Assembly (NCBI GenBank): GCA_016786485.1
Contig: JAEUWD010000056.1
Span: 1-64,000 of the forward strand
Reading direction: 5' to 3'
Length of the DNA stretch: 64,000 bases
Source of the DNA: Bacteriovoracaceae bacterium
GTDB lineage: Bacteria > Bdellovibrionota > Bacteriovoracia > Bacteriovoracales > Bacteriovoracaceae
Shown here in pieces: positions 17,086 to 25,418 of the stretch (the stretch's first letter is position 1; every line of letters starts with the position of its first letter). A program made the position numbers and the translations under genes. The notes beneath the pieces are model-generated. The model searched no databases and was not told the DNA's origin. It worked only from the letters and a program-made list of their open reading frames with translations.

Positions 17086-19020
17086 ATGTCACACAAAGGC
17101 ACCATTAAAGTTAATACCACGGATATTTTTCCGATTATCAAAAAATGGCTCTATTCTGAACACGATATTTATTTACGCGACCTTATTTCAAATGCCTGCG
17201 ACGCCATTACAAAACGCATTACATTAAGCAAAAATAAAAACCAAGAATTACCGAATCCAAGTGTGGTGGTGGAAATTAACCCAGAAGAAAAAACTATTAC
17301 TTTTATTGATAACGGCTTAGGTATGACTGAAGCCGAAGTTGAAAAATATATTGCTCAGCTAGCATTTTCGGGTGCGGAAGAATTTGTGGGCAAGATGAAA
17401 GCGGAAGGTAAAGAACTGGCCAAAGACGATATCATTGGAAAGTTCGGCTTAGGTTTTTATTCAGCCTTTATGGTGGCAGATAAAGTTGAAATTGAATCAC
17501 TTTCTATGAATGAAGGTGCGGTGGCGACTCGTTGGGTTTGCCAGGGAGACACTGATTATGAATTCAGTGCTTCTGATAAAAAAGATATCGGAACTTCAAT
17601 TAAATTATTTATCAATGCTGAAAATGAAGATTTCCTTCAGTCGTATAAAACTCGTAGCGTAATCGCTAAATATTGTAGCTTTATGCCTTATCCGATTGAG
17701 TTACGTGACACCAAGGAAATTGCGCAAATTGAAGCGGATAATGCCAAAGCTGCTAAGCCTGAAGATAAAAAGCCATTACCAAATGACATTATCAACGACG
17801 CTAAACCACTTTGGAAAAAAGATCCGGCGACCATTTCTGATGATGATTACAAAGATTTCTATCGCAAATTATTTCCCATGGAATCAGAGCCATTATTCTG
17901 GTTACATTTAAATGTTGATCACCCATTTACCTTACAAGGGATTTTATATTTCCCGAAAATTAGCAAGCATAAACCGTTGAACGATAATAGTATTAAACTT
18001 TATTGTAAGCAGGTTTTCGTTTCAGATAATACGAAGAACATCGTTCCAGAATTCTTGGGCCTTTTAAAAGGTGCTATCGATTCTTCAGACATTCCACTTA
18101 ACGTTTCGCGCTCTGCCCTTCAAGGTGATCCAAACATTAAGAAAATCTCAAACTACATTATTAAAAAAGTAGCTGAGAGCTTAAAGAAACTTTTCAAAAA
18201 TGATCGCGCTCGCTATGAACAAGTTTGGGAAGATATCTCTTTATTTGTAAAATATGGCTGTATTTCAGATGAAAAATTTGATGAATTAATGCGCTCGATG
18301 GTGCTGTTCAAAAATACTGAAGGCAAATTAGTAACATTAACGGAATATCAAGAATCAATTCCTGAAAAATACAAAGAAAAACTAAAAGACAAAGTGATTT
18401 ACTTCGAAGCAAAAAATGCAGATGAGTCATTACGTAAGCAACTCAATGCTTTAGGCGTTTCAGTGGTGGAAACTGATGACTATATCGATCCGCACTTCAC
18501 ACAGCATTGTGAAATGAAGAAATTAGATAGTCTGACTTTCAAATTCTCAGCGATTGATGCTGAAGCAGAAACTTTATTAACGGATGAAGCCGCTCATGCG
18601 GACAGCGATAAAGTTCAAGAGATGTTTAATAATGTTTTCGGTATTAAGGAAGATGAAAAGGAACTTGAGAAAAAATTATTAGCAGTTGAAATTAAAAACA
18701 TGAAAAATTCTTCGTCTGTAGCTTATTTAAAACAAGACCACGCGATGAAGAAATTCCAAAAGATGACTCAAGCGATGGGCAATTCGCCATTTGATATGCC
18801 ACTGAAGAAAACCTTAGTGATTAATCCTAATCACCCAATGATTCAAAATGCGCTTAAATTATGGGGCGATGATAAGAAGAAAAACCTGGTTGAGAAAATG
18901 TGTCATCACACTCTCGATTTGGCGACGCTTTCAAGCGAAGGTTTAAGTGAAAAAGAAAAAGAAAGTTTTGTTTCTCGTTCACAAGAACTCATTCAAGAAT
19001 TAAGTCAGTACGCGCTTTAA
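17086..19020 (+). CDS. htpG: HtpG, Hsp90-family chaperone
   Basis: The 644-aa protein has the GHKL ATPase domain with the Hsp90 motifs LRDLISNACDAITK, DNGLGMT and GKFGLGFYSAFMVAD, the middle-domain segment DIPLNVSRSALQGD, and a C-terminal dimerisation domain. Length is slightly above the E. coli protein (624 aa), with a charged Lys/Asp insert near ~205-240. An AGGAGGA at 17074-17080 fixes the start at 17086 rather than the upstream ATG at 17056. An intrinsic terminator follows 6 nt after the stop, so the gene is monocistronic. Confidence 0.96.
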   Translation: MSHKGTIKVNTTDIFPIIKKWLYSEHDIYLRDLISNACDAITKRITLSKNKNQELPNPSVVVEINPEEKTITFIDNGLGMTEAEVEKYIAQLAFSGAEEFVGKMKAEGKELAKDDIIGKFGLGFYSAFMVADKVEIESLSMNEGAVATRWVCQGDTDYEFSASDKKDIGTSIKLFINAENEDFLQSYKTRSVIAKYCSFMPYPIELRDTKEIAQIEADNAKAAKPEDKKPLPNDIINDAKPLWKKDPATISDDDYKDFYRKLFPMESEPLFWLHLNVDHPFTLQGILYFPKISKHKPLNDNSIKLYCKQVFVSDNTKNIVPEFLGLLKGAIDSSDIPLNVSRSALQGDPNIKKISNYIIKKVAESLKKLFKNDRARYEQVWEDISLFVKYGCISDEKFDELMRSMVLFKNTEGKLVTLTEYQESIPEKYKEKLKDKVIYFEAKNADESLRKQLNALGVSVVETDDYIDPHFTQHCEMKKLDSLTFKFSAIDAEAETLLTDEAAHADSDKVQEMFNNVFGIKEDEKELEKKLLAVEIKNMKNSSSVAYLKQDHAMKKFQKMTQAMGNSPFDMPLKKTLVINPNHPMIQNALKLWGDDKKKNLVEKMCHHTLDLATLSSEGLSEKEKESFVSRSQELIQELSQYAL

Positions 19021-19025
19021 AACAG

Positions 19026-19053
19026 AAAGGCCCTCATACGAGGGCCTTTTTTT
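19026..19053 (+). terminator. intrinsic terminator after htpG
   Basis: A perfect 10-bp stem (AAAGGCCCTC / GAGGGCCTTT) with an ATAC loop is followed by a T run. It ends htpG transcription and, being A-rich on its 5' side, may also stop the convergent DksA-like transcript. Confidence 0.93.
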
Positions 19054-19075
19054 ATTCCTTTTTATTTTTTTATAA

Positions 19076-19513
19076 TTAAGCTGATTTTTCGAATGATTCT
19101 TCTGTCATCTTTTTCACGTTAATGAAGCTTCCACGTTTCTTTTGTGAAGGGTGGAACATCCGATCCACACGCTTCCCTTCGTCTCGCTCCTGCTCTTCTT
19201 TACAACCGATACATAAATGAGCAGTTGGTCTGGCAGTTAGTCTATTCATGCCAATCTCAACTCCACACTCGGCACATTCCCCAAAATGGCCTTCTTCGAT
19301 TCGCTGAAGAGCAGCTTTAACTTTCTTTATATAATGAAGATTTCTACCACGTAGCTTTAATTCTAAGCTATGCTCCTTTTCAGAATTGTAGAGATCAACT
19401 TCATCACCTCTTGTACTTAAATTGATTTCTTCCTTTACCTTGGTTTCACCATCAAACTCTTCAATGATTGAAATAAAGTAATTTTTAAAGTTTTCCACGT
19501 CGACTCCTTTCAT
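19076..19513 (-). CDS. DksA/TraR-type C4 zinc-finger protein (leader-controlled)
   Basis: The 145-aa protein has an N-terminal helical hairpin and a C-terminal zinc finger with Cys spacing CAEC-x17-CIGC, including the conserved RLTARPTAHLCIGCKEEQE pattern. DksA/TraR proteins enter the RNA polymerase secondary channel and alter initiation, often with ppGpp. The coiled-coil tip DxxDxA of DksA is not obvious (TRGDEVDLYNS sits there), so it may be a distinct regulator. The ATG follows AAAAGGAGGA and sits at the end of a ~160-nt structured leader driven by a sigma-54-type promoter. A second copy is at 39204-39638. Confidence 0.85.
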   Translation of the reverse strand: MKGVDVENFKNYFISIIEEFDGETKVKEEINLSTRGDEVDLYNSEKEHSLELKLRGRNLHYIKKVKAALQRIEEGHFGECAECGVEIGMNRLTARPTAHLCIGCKEEQERDEGKRVDRMFHPSQKKRGSFINVKKMTEESFEKSA

Positions 19514-19672
19514 AAAGTCCTCCTTTTCATTCCGTAGAAAATAGGCCTAAAAGTTTAAAATGGTTCATCCCTAAACCTGGTGACTCAATCCTTAGAACCA
19601 CCGGTTAAAAAGCAATCTGCAACATCCTTGTCGCTTTCCTTCACCAATCCTTGGTGATTCATGCTTTCTGAT
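19514..19672 (-). ncRNA. CsrA-binding 5' leader or CsrB/RsmZ-like RNA
   Basis: Read on the minus strand, the ~160 nt before the DksA-like gene contain four hairpins with GGA in the loop: CACCA-AGGAT-TGGTG (19642-19656), GCGACA-AGGA-TGTTGC (19619-19634), GGTGGTTC...GAGTCACC around AAGGAT (19579-19602), and GGTT-TAGGGATG-AACC (19562-19577). Further GGA triplets lie between hairpins (19637-19639), at 19531-19533 and in the AGGAGGA ribosome site. ACAAGGATGT matches the CsrA/RsmA consensus. No terminator separates it from the gene, so a CsrA-regulated 5' UTR is at least as likely as a free sponge RNA. Confidence 0.6.
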
Positions 19673-19682
19673 TTCTAGATAA

Positions 19683-19699
19683 AGCATGATGTGTGCCAA
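19683..19699 (-). promoter_or_regulatory. sigma-54 (-24/-12) promoter
   Basis: On the minus strand the sequence TTGGCACACATCATGCT carries GG and GC exactly 10 nt apart and agrees with TGGCAC-N5-TTGC at all but one of the key bases. Predicted transcription start is the A at about 19672, immediately before the first GGA hairpin. Assignment is by eye, without experimental data. Confidence 0.62.
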
Positions 19700-19738
19700 G
19701 TTTTATAAATTGTGATTTCGATAAGTTAGCTGTTTTAT

Positions 19739-19776
19739 ATGGCCGCAAGTGGTTGACATATGGCCCCATGATGGCC
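19739..19776. repeat. three phased ATGGCC repeats (possible enhancer sites)
   Basis: ATGGCC occurs at 19739, 19760 and 19771, spaced 21 and 11 bp, i.e. two turns and one turn of helix, so all would face the same side. They lie roughly 67-105 bp upstream of the predicted sigma-54 start, where enhancer-binding activators normally bind. They could equally act on the divergent plus-strand operon. Confidence 0.4.
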
Positions 19777-19849
19777 TTTATGCCACTGCCAAAGTGAAAC
19801 CAGAGCATAAAACTCAACTTTTAAGACCAAGCTGCCGATAAAGCTGTAG

Positions 19850-21526
19850 ATGAAAGCTCTGATTTTATTTGCTATTTTTGCTCATGCGCAGGACGGTGAG
19901 TACATTTGCGTCGAAAAGGCGATCGACTATTCTCCCCTTTTAATTTCAGAAGCTTTTAATAATGGCGAGAAAGTGTATGAAAATTTACGCGACAAAATGC
20001 CCAACCCAACAAAAACATATATGCTTCCAAGACTCTCGATCGTTGAGGTTGATCCAGAGCTCTATGAAAAAAAATTAAAAACTTTCACAAAACTTAAAAC
20101 TGCCGACCGATACATTCCAGTTAAAGTGATCAAAACAGCACCAGAAATTCTCAACAATGAATTAAAGCAAGCGCAGAAATATTGGATGGGCGTACATACT
20201 ACGCAAAACAATTGGCAAAAAATTCCAGAACCAGGAACGGAAGGAATTCTTCACGTAAGTGCTCTTGAAGAATTCGGAAAATATTCATTTATTCTCAACA
20301 AGGATGCCATACTTTTTGATGATAGTACCAAGAAGTTTAAAAATGAACTTCTGACCATTCTTAGAAATGAGCAAGGTCAGTATCTAGTACAAGAGTGCTG
20401 CCGTGACCAAGCGAATGATAAATGCCAAACGAGATATCAATTTCATCTTGAATATGACCCAACTCAAGTTATCTATTTTGATAATTTTCAATGTCATAAT
20501 ATTTCCGCACTTTATCCAATACTGAATGAACATGCCAATGCCATCAATAATTTATTACTTAGTATCCAAACTTCAGATCCTGATTTTACTATCGATAAAC
20601 TGGTTTATTTCCATAATAAAACCCTAGATGAAGAGAAAGGAGTTTCCTACTCAGAAAAATTTTATCTCTATAATCCTCAAGGACAAAAATTATGGAAAGA
20701 ACTAACCGAAGAAGAAAAAGAAGTTTTTCTTAAATATTGGGCAAAACTCAAAACACATCCGATGGGTCTAGTAAAAATTCCAGTGGATAAGAACACCGAT
20801 ATTGGACCTTTCAATTCGATCCACTACCATACTGCCGAAACAAAAAAAATAGACAACAGCAAAGTGACTATTAATGATCGAGAATCAGATCACTACGCTC
20901 AGCCAACTTCTGCTTGTGCTTTCTTAGAAGTTATCAATGCTATGAATAAAGTTTGCCCTGAAACTGATCCAAAAAGTTGTCAAACTCGCTGGGGACATTT
21001 TTACCATCGTAAACAATGGAGTGGAGAAGGCCACGGTCATCGGGCGCACTATGACGGAACATGTGTTGATATACTACCCTTTAAAACAGAAAAAGATGTC
21101 CATAAGTATATCAATCAAGGACATTTTTGTCGCAGTGACAGCGATATAGAGAAAAATAAAAAATTTATCGAAATTCTGGCAAAAGCCGGTGCCGCGCCGA
21201 TACTTATTAATCTGAATTGTTATAACAAAAAAGGCGTTAAATACTCATGGCTTGATAAAGAGACATTAAAAAAATATGAAAATCAGATCGTACAAAATGC
21301 ATCGCACTCTGATCACTTTCATGTTTGCTTCCCTCCAGCGGCAACCGCAGTCAAGAATGCATGCCTGTATGGTGTTAGAATGAAAGCTCCAGTGATCCGA
21401 GAATATAAATCAATTGAAGTAAAAAATATCCTTTTCGATTTGCCCGAAATTGATGTAAAAAAATATCTCAAACCTTTAGAGCTTCCGAAAATAAAACCCG
21501 CTAAAGACAGTGGTGGGCTTAAATGA
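19850..21526 (+). CDS. secreted LAS-superfamily (M15-like) peptidase
   Basis: The 558-aa protein has a short signal peptide (LFAIFAHAQ). Near its C-terminus it has the zinc-site pattern of LAS (lysostaphin/D-Ala-D-Ala/hedgehog) peptidases: H400-x6-D407 in GHRAHYDGTCVD and HxH in SDHFHVCFP (H489, H491). Such enzymes cleave D-Ala-containing peptide bonds in murein. The first ~370 residues are a large domain I cannot assign, with several Cys (probably disulfides, as expected for an exported protein). It heads a three-gene operon with an amidase, each gene overlapping the next by ATGA. Confidence 0.75.
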   Translation: MKALILFAIFAHAQDGEYICVEKAIDYSPLLISEAFNNGEKVYENLRDKMPNPTKTYMLPRLSIVEVDPELYEKKLKTFTKLKTADRYIPVKVIKTAPEILNNELKQAQKYWMGVHTTQNNWQKIPEPGTEGILHVSALEEFGKYSFILNKDAILFDDSTKKFKNELLTILRNEQGQYLVQECCRDQANDKCQTRYQFHLEYDPTQVIYFDNFQCHNISALYPILNEHANAINNLLLSIQTSDPDFTIDKLVYFHNKTLDEEKGVSYSEKFYLYNPQGQKLWKELTEEEKEVFLKYWAKLKTHPMGLVKIPVDKNTDIGPFNSIHYHTAETKKIDNSKVTINDRESDHYAQPTSACAFLEVINAMNKVCPETDPKSCQTRWGHFYHRKQWSGEGHGHRAHYDGTCVDILPFKTEKDVHKYINQGHFCRSDSDIEKNKKFIEILAKAGAAPILINLNCYNKKGVKYSWLDKETLKKYENQIVQNASHSDHFHVCFPPAATAVKNACLYGVRMKAPVIREYKSIEVKNILFDLPEIDVKKYLKPLELPKIKPAKDSGGLK

Positions 21527-23142
21527 TGAAAGTTTTTATCATTTTTCTGCACATTATTAACTTCAGTGCCCTAGGACAAAACGAACCCACACCCTATTGC
21601 AAAAATTATATCAACTGGCTTTATTACAAAATCCAAATTGAGAAAGGCTCCGCATCGATGTTTTATAGCCTATCTAAAATGGGTCTTACCTTGAACGATA
21701 TTAATATAAATCAATTTGATGACCTCAGTCCTGAAGAGCAAAGTGAATTTGCCAAACTGGTACATGAATTCCAAGCTCAAACAGGCTTTAATAGTCTATT
21801 TCTAAAGAAACTAAAAAATGGACCGCCAATATACAAACAAACACTCTCCACCAATAAAATTCAAACCCATCAATCATCTGTACTAAGTTTATTGTGGAAA
21901 TCATTTATGACCAAATTAGGTGATAGAATAAAAATTTCACCAGAGCTTCAACTTGATGATTGGGACCATTTTGTAATTTCATCAATAGCTTTTCCAACAC
22001 AGTTATTAAATGGTAAAAACCAAAAAGATCTACGCCTAGGTCTTGATCCCATCGTCAAACACGATCGATTATCGCTCAAGTATTTTAATGAATTTAAAAA
22101 AGAATGTCCTTTTTATGATTATGTGAAAGATTTAAATATTAAATGCCAAGAAAAAATAGAACCTAAACAAAATTCGATACTAGACCAACTCGCTATTTAT
22201 TTATACCAACAAGAAAATTTGCGTGAACTAAAACCAGTTCCACCACCTGTAAAGATCAATTACCCTTTTGCAGGAGAAGAAAAATTTAAAAAATACAGTA
22301 ACTGGAATAAAGTCGAATATGCCACACGACCCTATAATATGATTACAACTTTAATTTTTCATCATACAGAAACTGCAAGTAATACTTCGGTTTATGCCAT
22401 CAATCGTGTTCATCGTAACAAACCTGAGGGTTGGCTTATGATTGCTTATAACTACACTATACAAGATGATGAGTCCGCGACTATCAACGAAGCAAGACCA
22501 CCCCATATCAAAGGTGGGCATGCTGGAACTGAAGCCGTTATAAAAATGAAAGCTGAATACGCTCACATCAATGACCAACTCCCAGCGGATGGAATTCCTT
22601 ACGGACTTTACACACAACATCTTTATGCACAAAAAGTTCAAAGTGGAGAAATTCCAGCAGATAAAGTTGAACCAGAAAAAATGCCAAGGATCACGAAGGA
22701 TGAATTATATAAAAAAGGTGGCGTCAGCGCCAATGCCTTGAGCATGGGGATTGCAATCATTGGTAGCTATACTCCTGATGCTGTTCCTTCTCACCCGAAT
22801 GAACTCACAGTTGACCAAGCAGCACGTCTAGCTTGCCATCTCCAATTTAAATATCCAAACATCAAAACAATTGGTGGTCATCGACAGTATAATTACTTAA
22901 GTCGTGATGATTATTTAAGAAATAAATCATGCCAATTTATTCGCGATGGTCAGGGCAATAAAATGAAAGGAAAATACAAATCACCAGGTACTGGGTGTCC
23001 GGGAAATATCTTACTCGATACGCTTTATCAAATTCAAGCTAAGGCCCGTGAATATGATTGCCAATTTGAAGTGAATACAGATTGGGTAAATTATCCTTGC
23101 GATCCGAAACATGAAACCTATTACGGTGGAGGCGGTACATGA
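21523..23142 (+). CDS. secreted N-acetylmuramoyl-L-alanine amidase (Amidase_2/PGRP fold)
   Basis: The 539-aa exported protein has a signal peptide (NFSALGQN) and an unassigned N-terminal half. From ~270 it has the Amidase_2/PGRP zinc-amidase fold: LIFHHTET (H280/281), IKGGHAG, MGIAIIGSY, TIGGHRQY (H453) and TGCPG (C492). The H-to-C distance of 39 residues is longer than usual because of a ~30-residue insert. It should cleave MurNAc-L-Ala bonds. Overlap ATGA with the peptidase upstream and the small secreted protein downstream implies translational coupling and joint action on murein. Confidence 0.85.
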   Translation: MMKVFIIFLHIINFSALGQNEPTPYCKNYINWLYYKIQIEKGSASMFYSLSKMGLTLNDININQFDDLSPEEQSEFAKLVHEFQAQTGFNSLFLKKLKNGPPIYKQTLSTNKIQTHQSSVLSLLWKSFMTKLGDRIKISPELQLDDWDHFVISSIAFPTQLLNGKNQKDLRLGLDPIVKHDRLSLKYFNEFKKECPFYDYVKDLNIKCQEKIEPKQNSILDQLAIYLYQQENLRELKPVPPPVKINYPFAGEEKFKKYSNWNKVEYATRPYNMITTLIFHHTETASNTSVYAINRVHRNKPEGWLMIAYNYTIQDDESATINEARPPHIKGGHAGTEAVIKMKAEYAHINDQLPADGIPYGLYTQHLYAQKVQSGEIPADKVEPEKMPRITKDELYKKGGVSANALSMGIAIIGSYTPDAVPSHPNELTVDQAARLACHLQFKYPNIKTIGGHRQYNYLSRDDYLRNKSCQFIRDGQGNKMKGKYKSPGTGCPGNILLDTLYQIQAKAREYDCQFEVNTDWVNYPCDPKHETYYGGGGT

Positions 23143-23507
23143 AATTCTTAATAATTGTTTTATTATGCCTGCCAGCTCAAGCCGAACTTAAAAAAGATGA
23201 AATGGCGTTAATTAAAAATCATGTGAGTGAAATTAAAAATATTAATAAAAAAACAGATGAAAAAACTCTCCGCAAAATGTTTTCGGAAAATTTTATAAAA
23301 AAACATGGTGGAATTGAAAAACTAAAAACCCATCCCATACTTAAAAAAATACAATTCGATGAAGAGTATGACATACAAGAAGGTTTTGAAGACAAGAATA
23401 TGGTTTTTGTCCGCCCGAAAAAGAAAGGTCATCACGTATGGTTAGTGCTTGAAAAAGAAAATGACCAATTTAAAATCGATAATTACATGAGTGACATGGA
23501 TGATTAG
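23139..23507 (+). CDS. small secreted protein in murein-hydrolase operon
   Basis: The 122-aa protein has a signal peptide (VLLCLPAQA) and a Lys-rich mature part with a beta-strand-rich C-terminus (HHVWLVLEKENDQFKIDNY) that looks like a small SH3- or NTF2-like fold. No family is recognised. It overlaps the amidase gene by ATGA. An inhibitor/immunity protein, chaperone or targeting factor for the two hydrolases is a reasonable but untested guess. Its stop codon is shared with the convergent FliG-like gene (TTAG at 23504-23507). Confidence 0.7.
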   Translation: MKFLIIVLLCLPAQAELKKDEMALIKNHVSEIKNINKKTDEKTLRKMFSENFIKKHGGIEKLKTHPILKKIQFDEEYDIQEGFEDKNMVFVRPKKKGHHVWLVLEKENDQFKIDNYMSDMDD

Positions 23508-23932
23508 ACGTAAGTCTCGCTCGAATTTTTATCAATGACGATTTCGCCCGTTTTGATTTTCTCTCGAACATATTCCATAATTTTGGCTTGCATCTCTTGG
23601 ACTTTGGTTACACTTTTTGGTTTACCACTTAAAACCGCATCGATTTCTTTTTGATTATTCGACGAGACCAACGAGCGAATATGTGCAATCAGTTCCTTAC
23701 TGGCCACTCGGAGCGCCAAACCTAATTCATCCGCCTGAAACTTTTTGAGCACTACTCGCATCATCTCGGGCGTGAGATATCTCAGATCCTCGAATACCAC
23801 CAGACGATTTTTGATCAATTCAGCCAATTTTGGGTTTTGCTTGGAAATATCAGACAATAACTTCTCTTGATGTTTACCGGTCAAGTTCTGAACAATTTTA
23901 GCTGCTTCGTCTAATCCCTTAAACTTGGGCAT
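23504..23932 (-). CDS. orphan FliG C-terminal-domain-like protein
   Basis: The 142-aa protein follows the FliG-C pattern: LVVFEDLRYLTPEMMRVVLKKF, then ELGLALRVASKELIAHI, a loop, and VTKVQEMQAKIMEYVREKIKTGEIVI. In the flagellar rotor this domain carries the charged helix that contacts the stator. FliG normally has ~330 aa with N and middle domains, which are absent. It is cotranscribed with hldD (14-nt overlap), not with flagellar genes. A reused torque-helix fold or a regulator of rotor function is possible; the fold call is by motif only. Confidence 0.7.
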   Translation of the reverse strand: MPKFKGLDEAAKIVQNLTGKHQEKLLSDISKQNPKLAELIKNRLVVFEDLRYLTPEMMRVVLKKFQADELGLALRVASKELIAHIRSLVSSNNQKEIDAVLSGKPKSVTKVQEMQAKIMEYVREKIKTGEIVIDKNSSETYV

Positions 23933-24914
23933 CGGGCGTCCAACTGAGATAGTGATCCGTTTGCATTAAATGTTGATGATAATCAGCTACAGCATCTTCC
24001 AACGAACGAAATTTAAAATCTGGAAATAAGTTATTAAACTTTTCCATCTTGGCTTGCGTGAAATATTGGTACTGACTACGTAAGGTTTCTGGCATTTCAA
24101 TATACTCAATTTTAGGAGCTTTCTTCATGGCGGTAAAAGTGGCTTTAGTCAGATCATTAAAACTTCGGGCGACACCTGTTCCAAGATTGTAAATACCTGA
24201 AGCTTCTGGTTTCGCATCGTTCATGAGTTTCAACATCGCTAAACACACATCTTTTACATAAACGAAGTCACGCTTCTGTTCACCATCTTCAAACTCTGGA
24301 TTATAGGAATTAAAAAGTTTTACTTTACCTGTATCTTTAATTTGGTTATGGGCATGAAAAACGACTGAGGCCATGCTGCCTTTGTGGTATTCGTTTGGAC
24401 CAAAAACATTAAAGAACTTCACACCAAACCACTTATTAGGTTTTCTTTTTTGACGTAACACCCATTCATCAAAAAATTGCTTAGAATAACCGTAAGGATT
24501 AAGCGGTTTTAATTTTGAAACTACTTCGTGCGAATCATCATAACCATATTCGCCTGAACCATAAGTGGCGGCTGAACTAGCGTAAACTAAAGGAATATTT
24601 TTTTCTGCGCAAGCTTGGAAAATTTTTTTCGAATATTCCACATTGTTTTTCATAAGATAATCAACATCGGTTTCAGTTGTTGCCGAACACGCACCTAAAT
24701 GAAACACACCTTTGAGCGCACTATTATCTAAAATATTTGAACTTAAAAAATCATCAGCGTGAATAAACGTGTCGTATTTAAGACCACGAATATTTAACCA
24801 ACGCTTATCTTTATGTAAACGATCGACAATAATAATATTATCAATTTTCAATTTGTTTAATTCATAAATCAGAGCGCTACCAATAAAACCTGCGCCACCA
24901 GTTACAATAATCAT
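23919..24914 (-). CDS. hldD: ADP-L-glycero-D-manno-heptose 6-epimerase
   Basis: The 331-aa protein is an extended SDR with TGGAGFIGSAL (Rossmann), the family-specific VDRLHKDKRWLNIRGL segment, YGYSK catalytic Tyr/Lys and VKFFNVFGPNEYHKGSMAS. It makes ADP-L-glycero-beta-D-manno-heptose for the LPS inner core, showing that the organism builds heptose-containing LPS. It overlaps the membrane-protein gene upstream by ATGA and the FliG-like gene downstream by 14 nt. Confidence 0.95.
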   Translation of the reverse strand: MIIVTGGAGFIGSALIYELNKLKIDNIIIVDRLHKDKRWLNIRGLKYDTFIHADDFLSSNILDNSALKGVFHLGACSATTETDVDYLMKNNVEYSKKIFQACAEKNIPLVYASSAATYGSGEYGYDDSHEVVSKLKPLNPYGYSKQFFDEWVLRQKRKPNKWFGVKFFNVFGPNEYHKGSMASVVFHAHNQIKDTGKVKLFNSYNPEFEDGEQKRDFVYVKDVCLAMLKLMNDAKPEASGIYNLGTGVARSFNDLTKATFTAMKKAPKIEYIEMPETLRSQYQYFTQAKMEKFNNLFPDFKFRSLEDAVADYHQHLMQTDHYLSWTPDAQV

Positions 24915-25387
24915 AAAGTCCCCTGTTTTTTATACCTAAACATGAACACCAAAGAATAAACGAGAAGCAGGATTTTAAATCCGTCTAAGCGCACATACAG
25001 CGTATGAAAAAATTGATGACGTTGGCTCATGGCCGCAATCACTGAGACATCTCCCGATAAAGCTTCACGCATTGAATGAGTTAACGCGATAATCGAAGGT
25101 GTTATGTAAAAAGCGTAAACATTAATTAAAATAAACAGAATCAATGAAGCGATAGCAAAGGAGCGCTGACGCCAAGCTAATTTCCAAAATGGTAATGCCG
25201 CCAGTAAAAAGCCTAAACCCAGCATCCATTCAATTTTATTATAAATGCCAAAGAGTTTCATGCCTACGGAACCCGCGAGCATCACATCGTTGAGTGTACG
25301 GAAAACAATAGGAATGGCCACAAAATCAACCATCATGGTCGTGGCCAGCCAAGCAGAAATAAGCGTCATTAAAATTTTTTGTCTCAT
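24911..25387 (-). CDS. four-helix membrane protein, DUF4149-like
   Basis: The 158-aa protein has four transmembrane segments (~8-28, ~50-68, ~75-97, ~130-150). The pattern AIPIVFRTLNDVMLAGSVGMKLF, with a conserved-looking P and a terminal helix after HTLYVRLDGFK, resembles DUF4149/TMEM205-type proteins. Function is unknown. There is no ribosome site, but an extended -10 (TGTTATGGT) sits 6 nt before the ATG, so the mRNA may be leaderless. The end is coupled to hldD by ATGA. Confidence 0.65.
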   Translation of the reverse strand: MRQKILMTLISAWLATTMMVDFVAIPIVFRTLNDVMLAGSVGMKLFGIYNKIEWMLGLGFLLAALPFWKLAWRQRSFAIASLILFILINVYAFYITPSIIALTHSMREALSGDVSVIAAMSQRHQFFHTLYVRLDGFKILLLVYSLVFMFRYKKQGTL

Positions 25388-25418
25388 GGCAAAACCATAA
25401 CATAACTCGCTTTAAATT

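Larger units (their letters stand above)
19673..19849. other. divergent regulatory intergenic region
   Basis: No gene is seen between the leader start and the hydrolase operon. Beyond the sigma-54 promoter and phased repeats, the plus strand has TTGACA at 19753 with a poor -10 (TTTATG) 18 nt later, and GATAAA at 19837-19842, 7 nt before the ATG at 19850. Which of these drives the plus-strand operon is unresolved. Confidence 0.5.

Noticed and set aside
19753-19782. Plus-strand TTGACA ... TTTATG promoter
   Set aside because: The -35 is perfect, but the -10 matches only three bases; kept only as a note in the intergenic entry.
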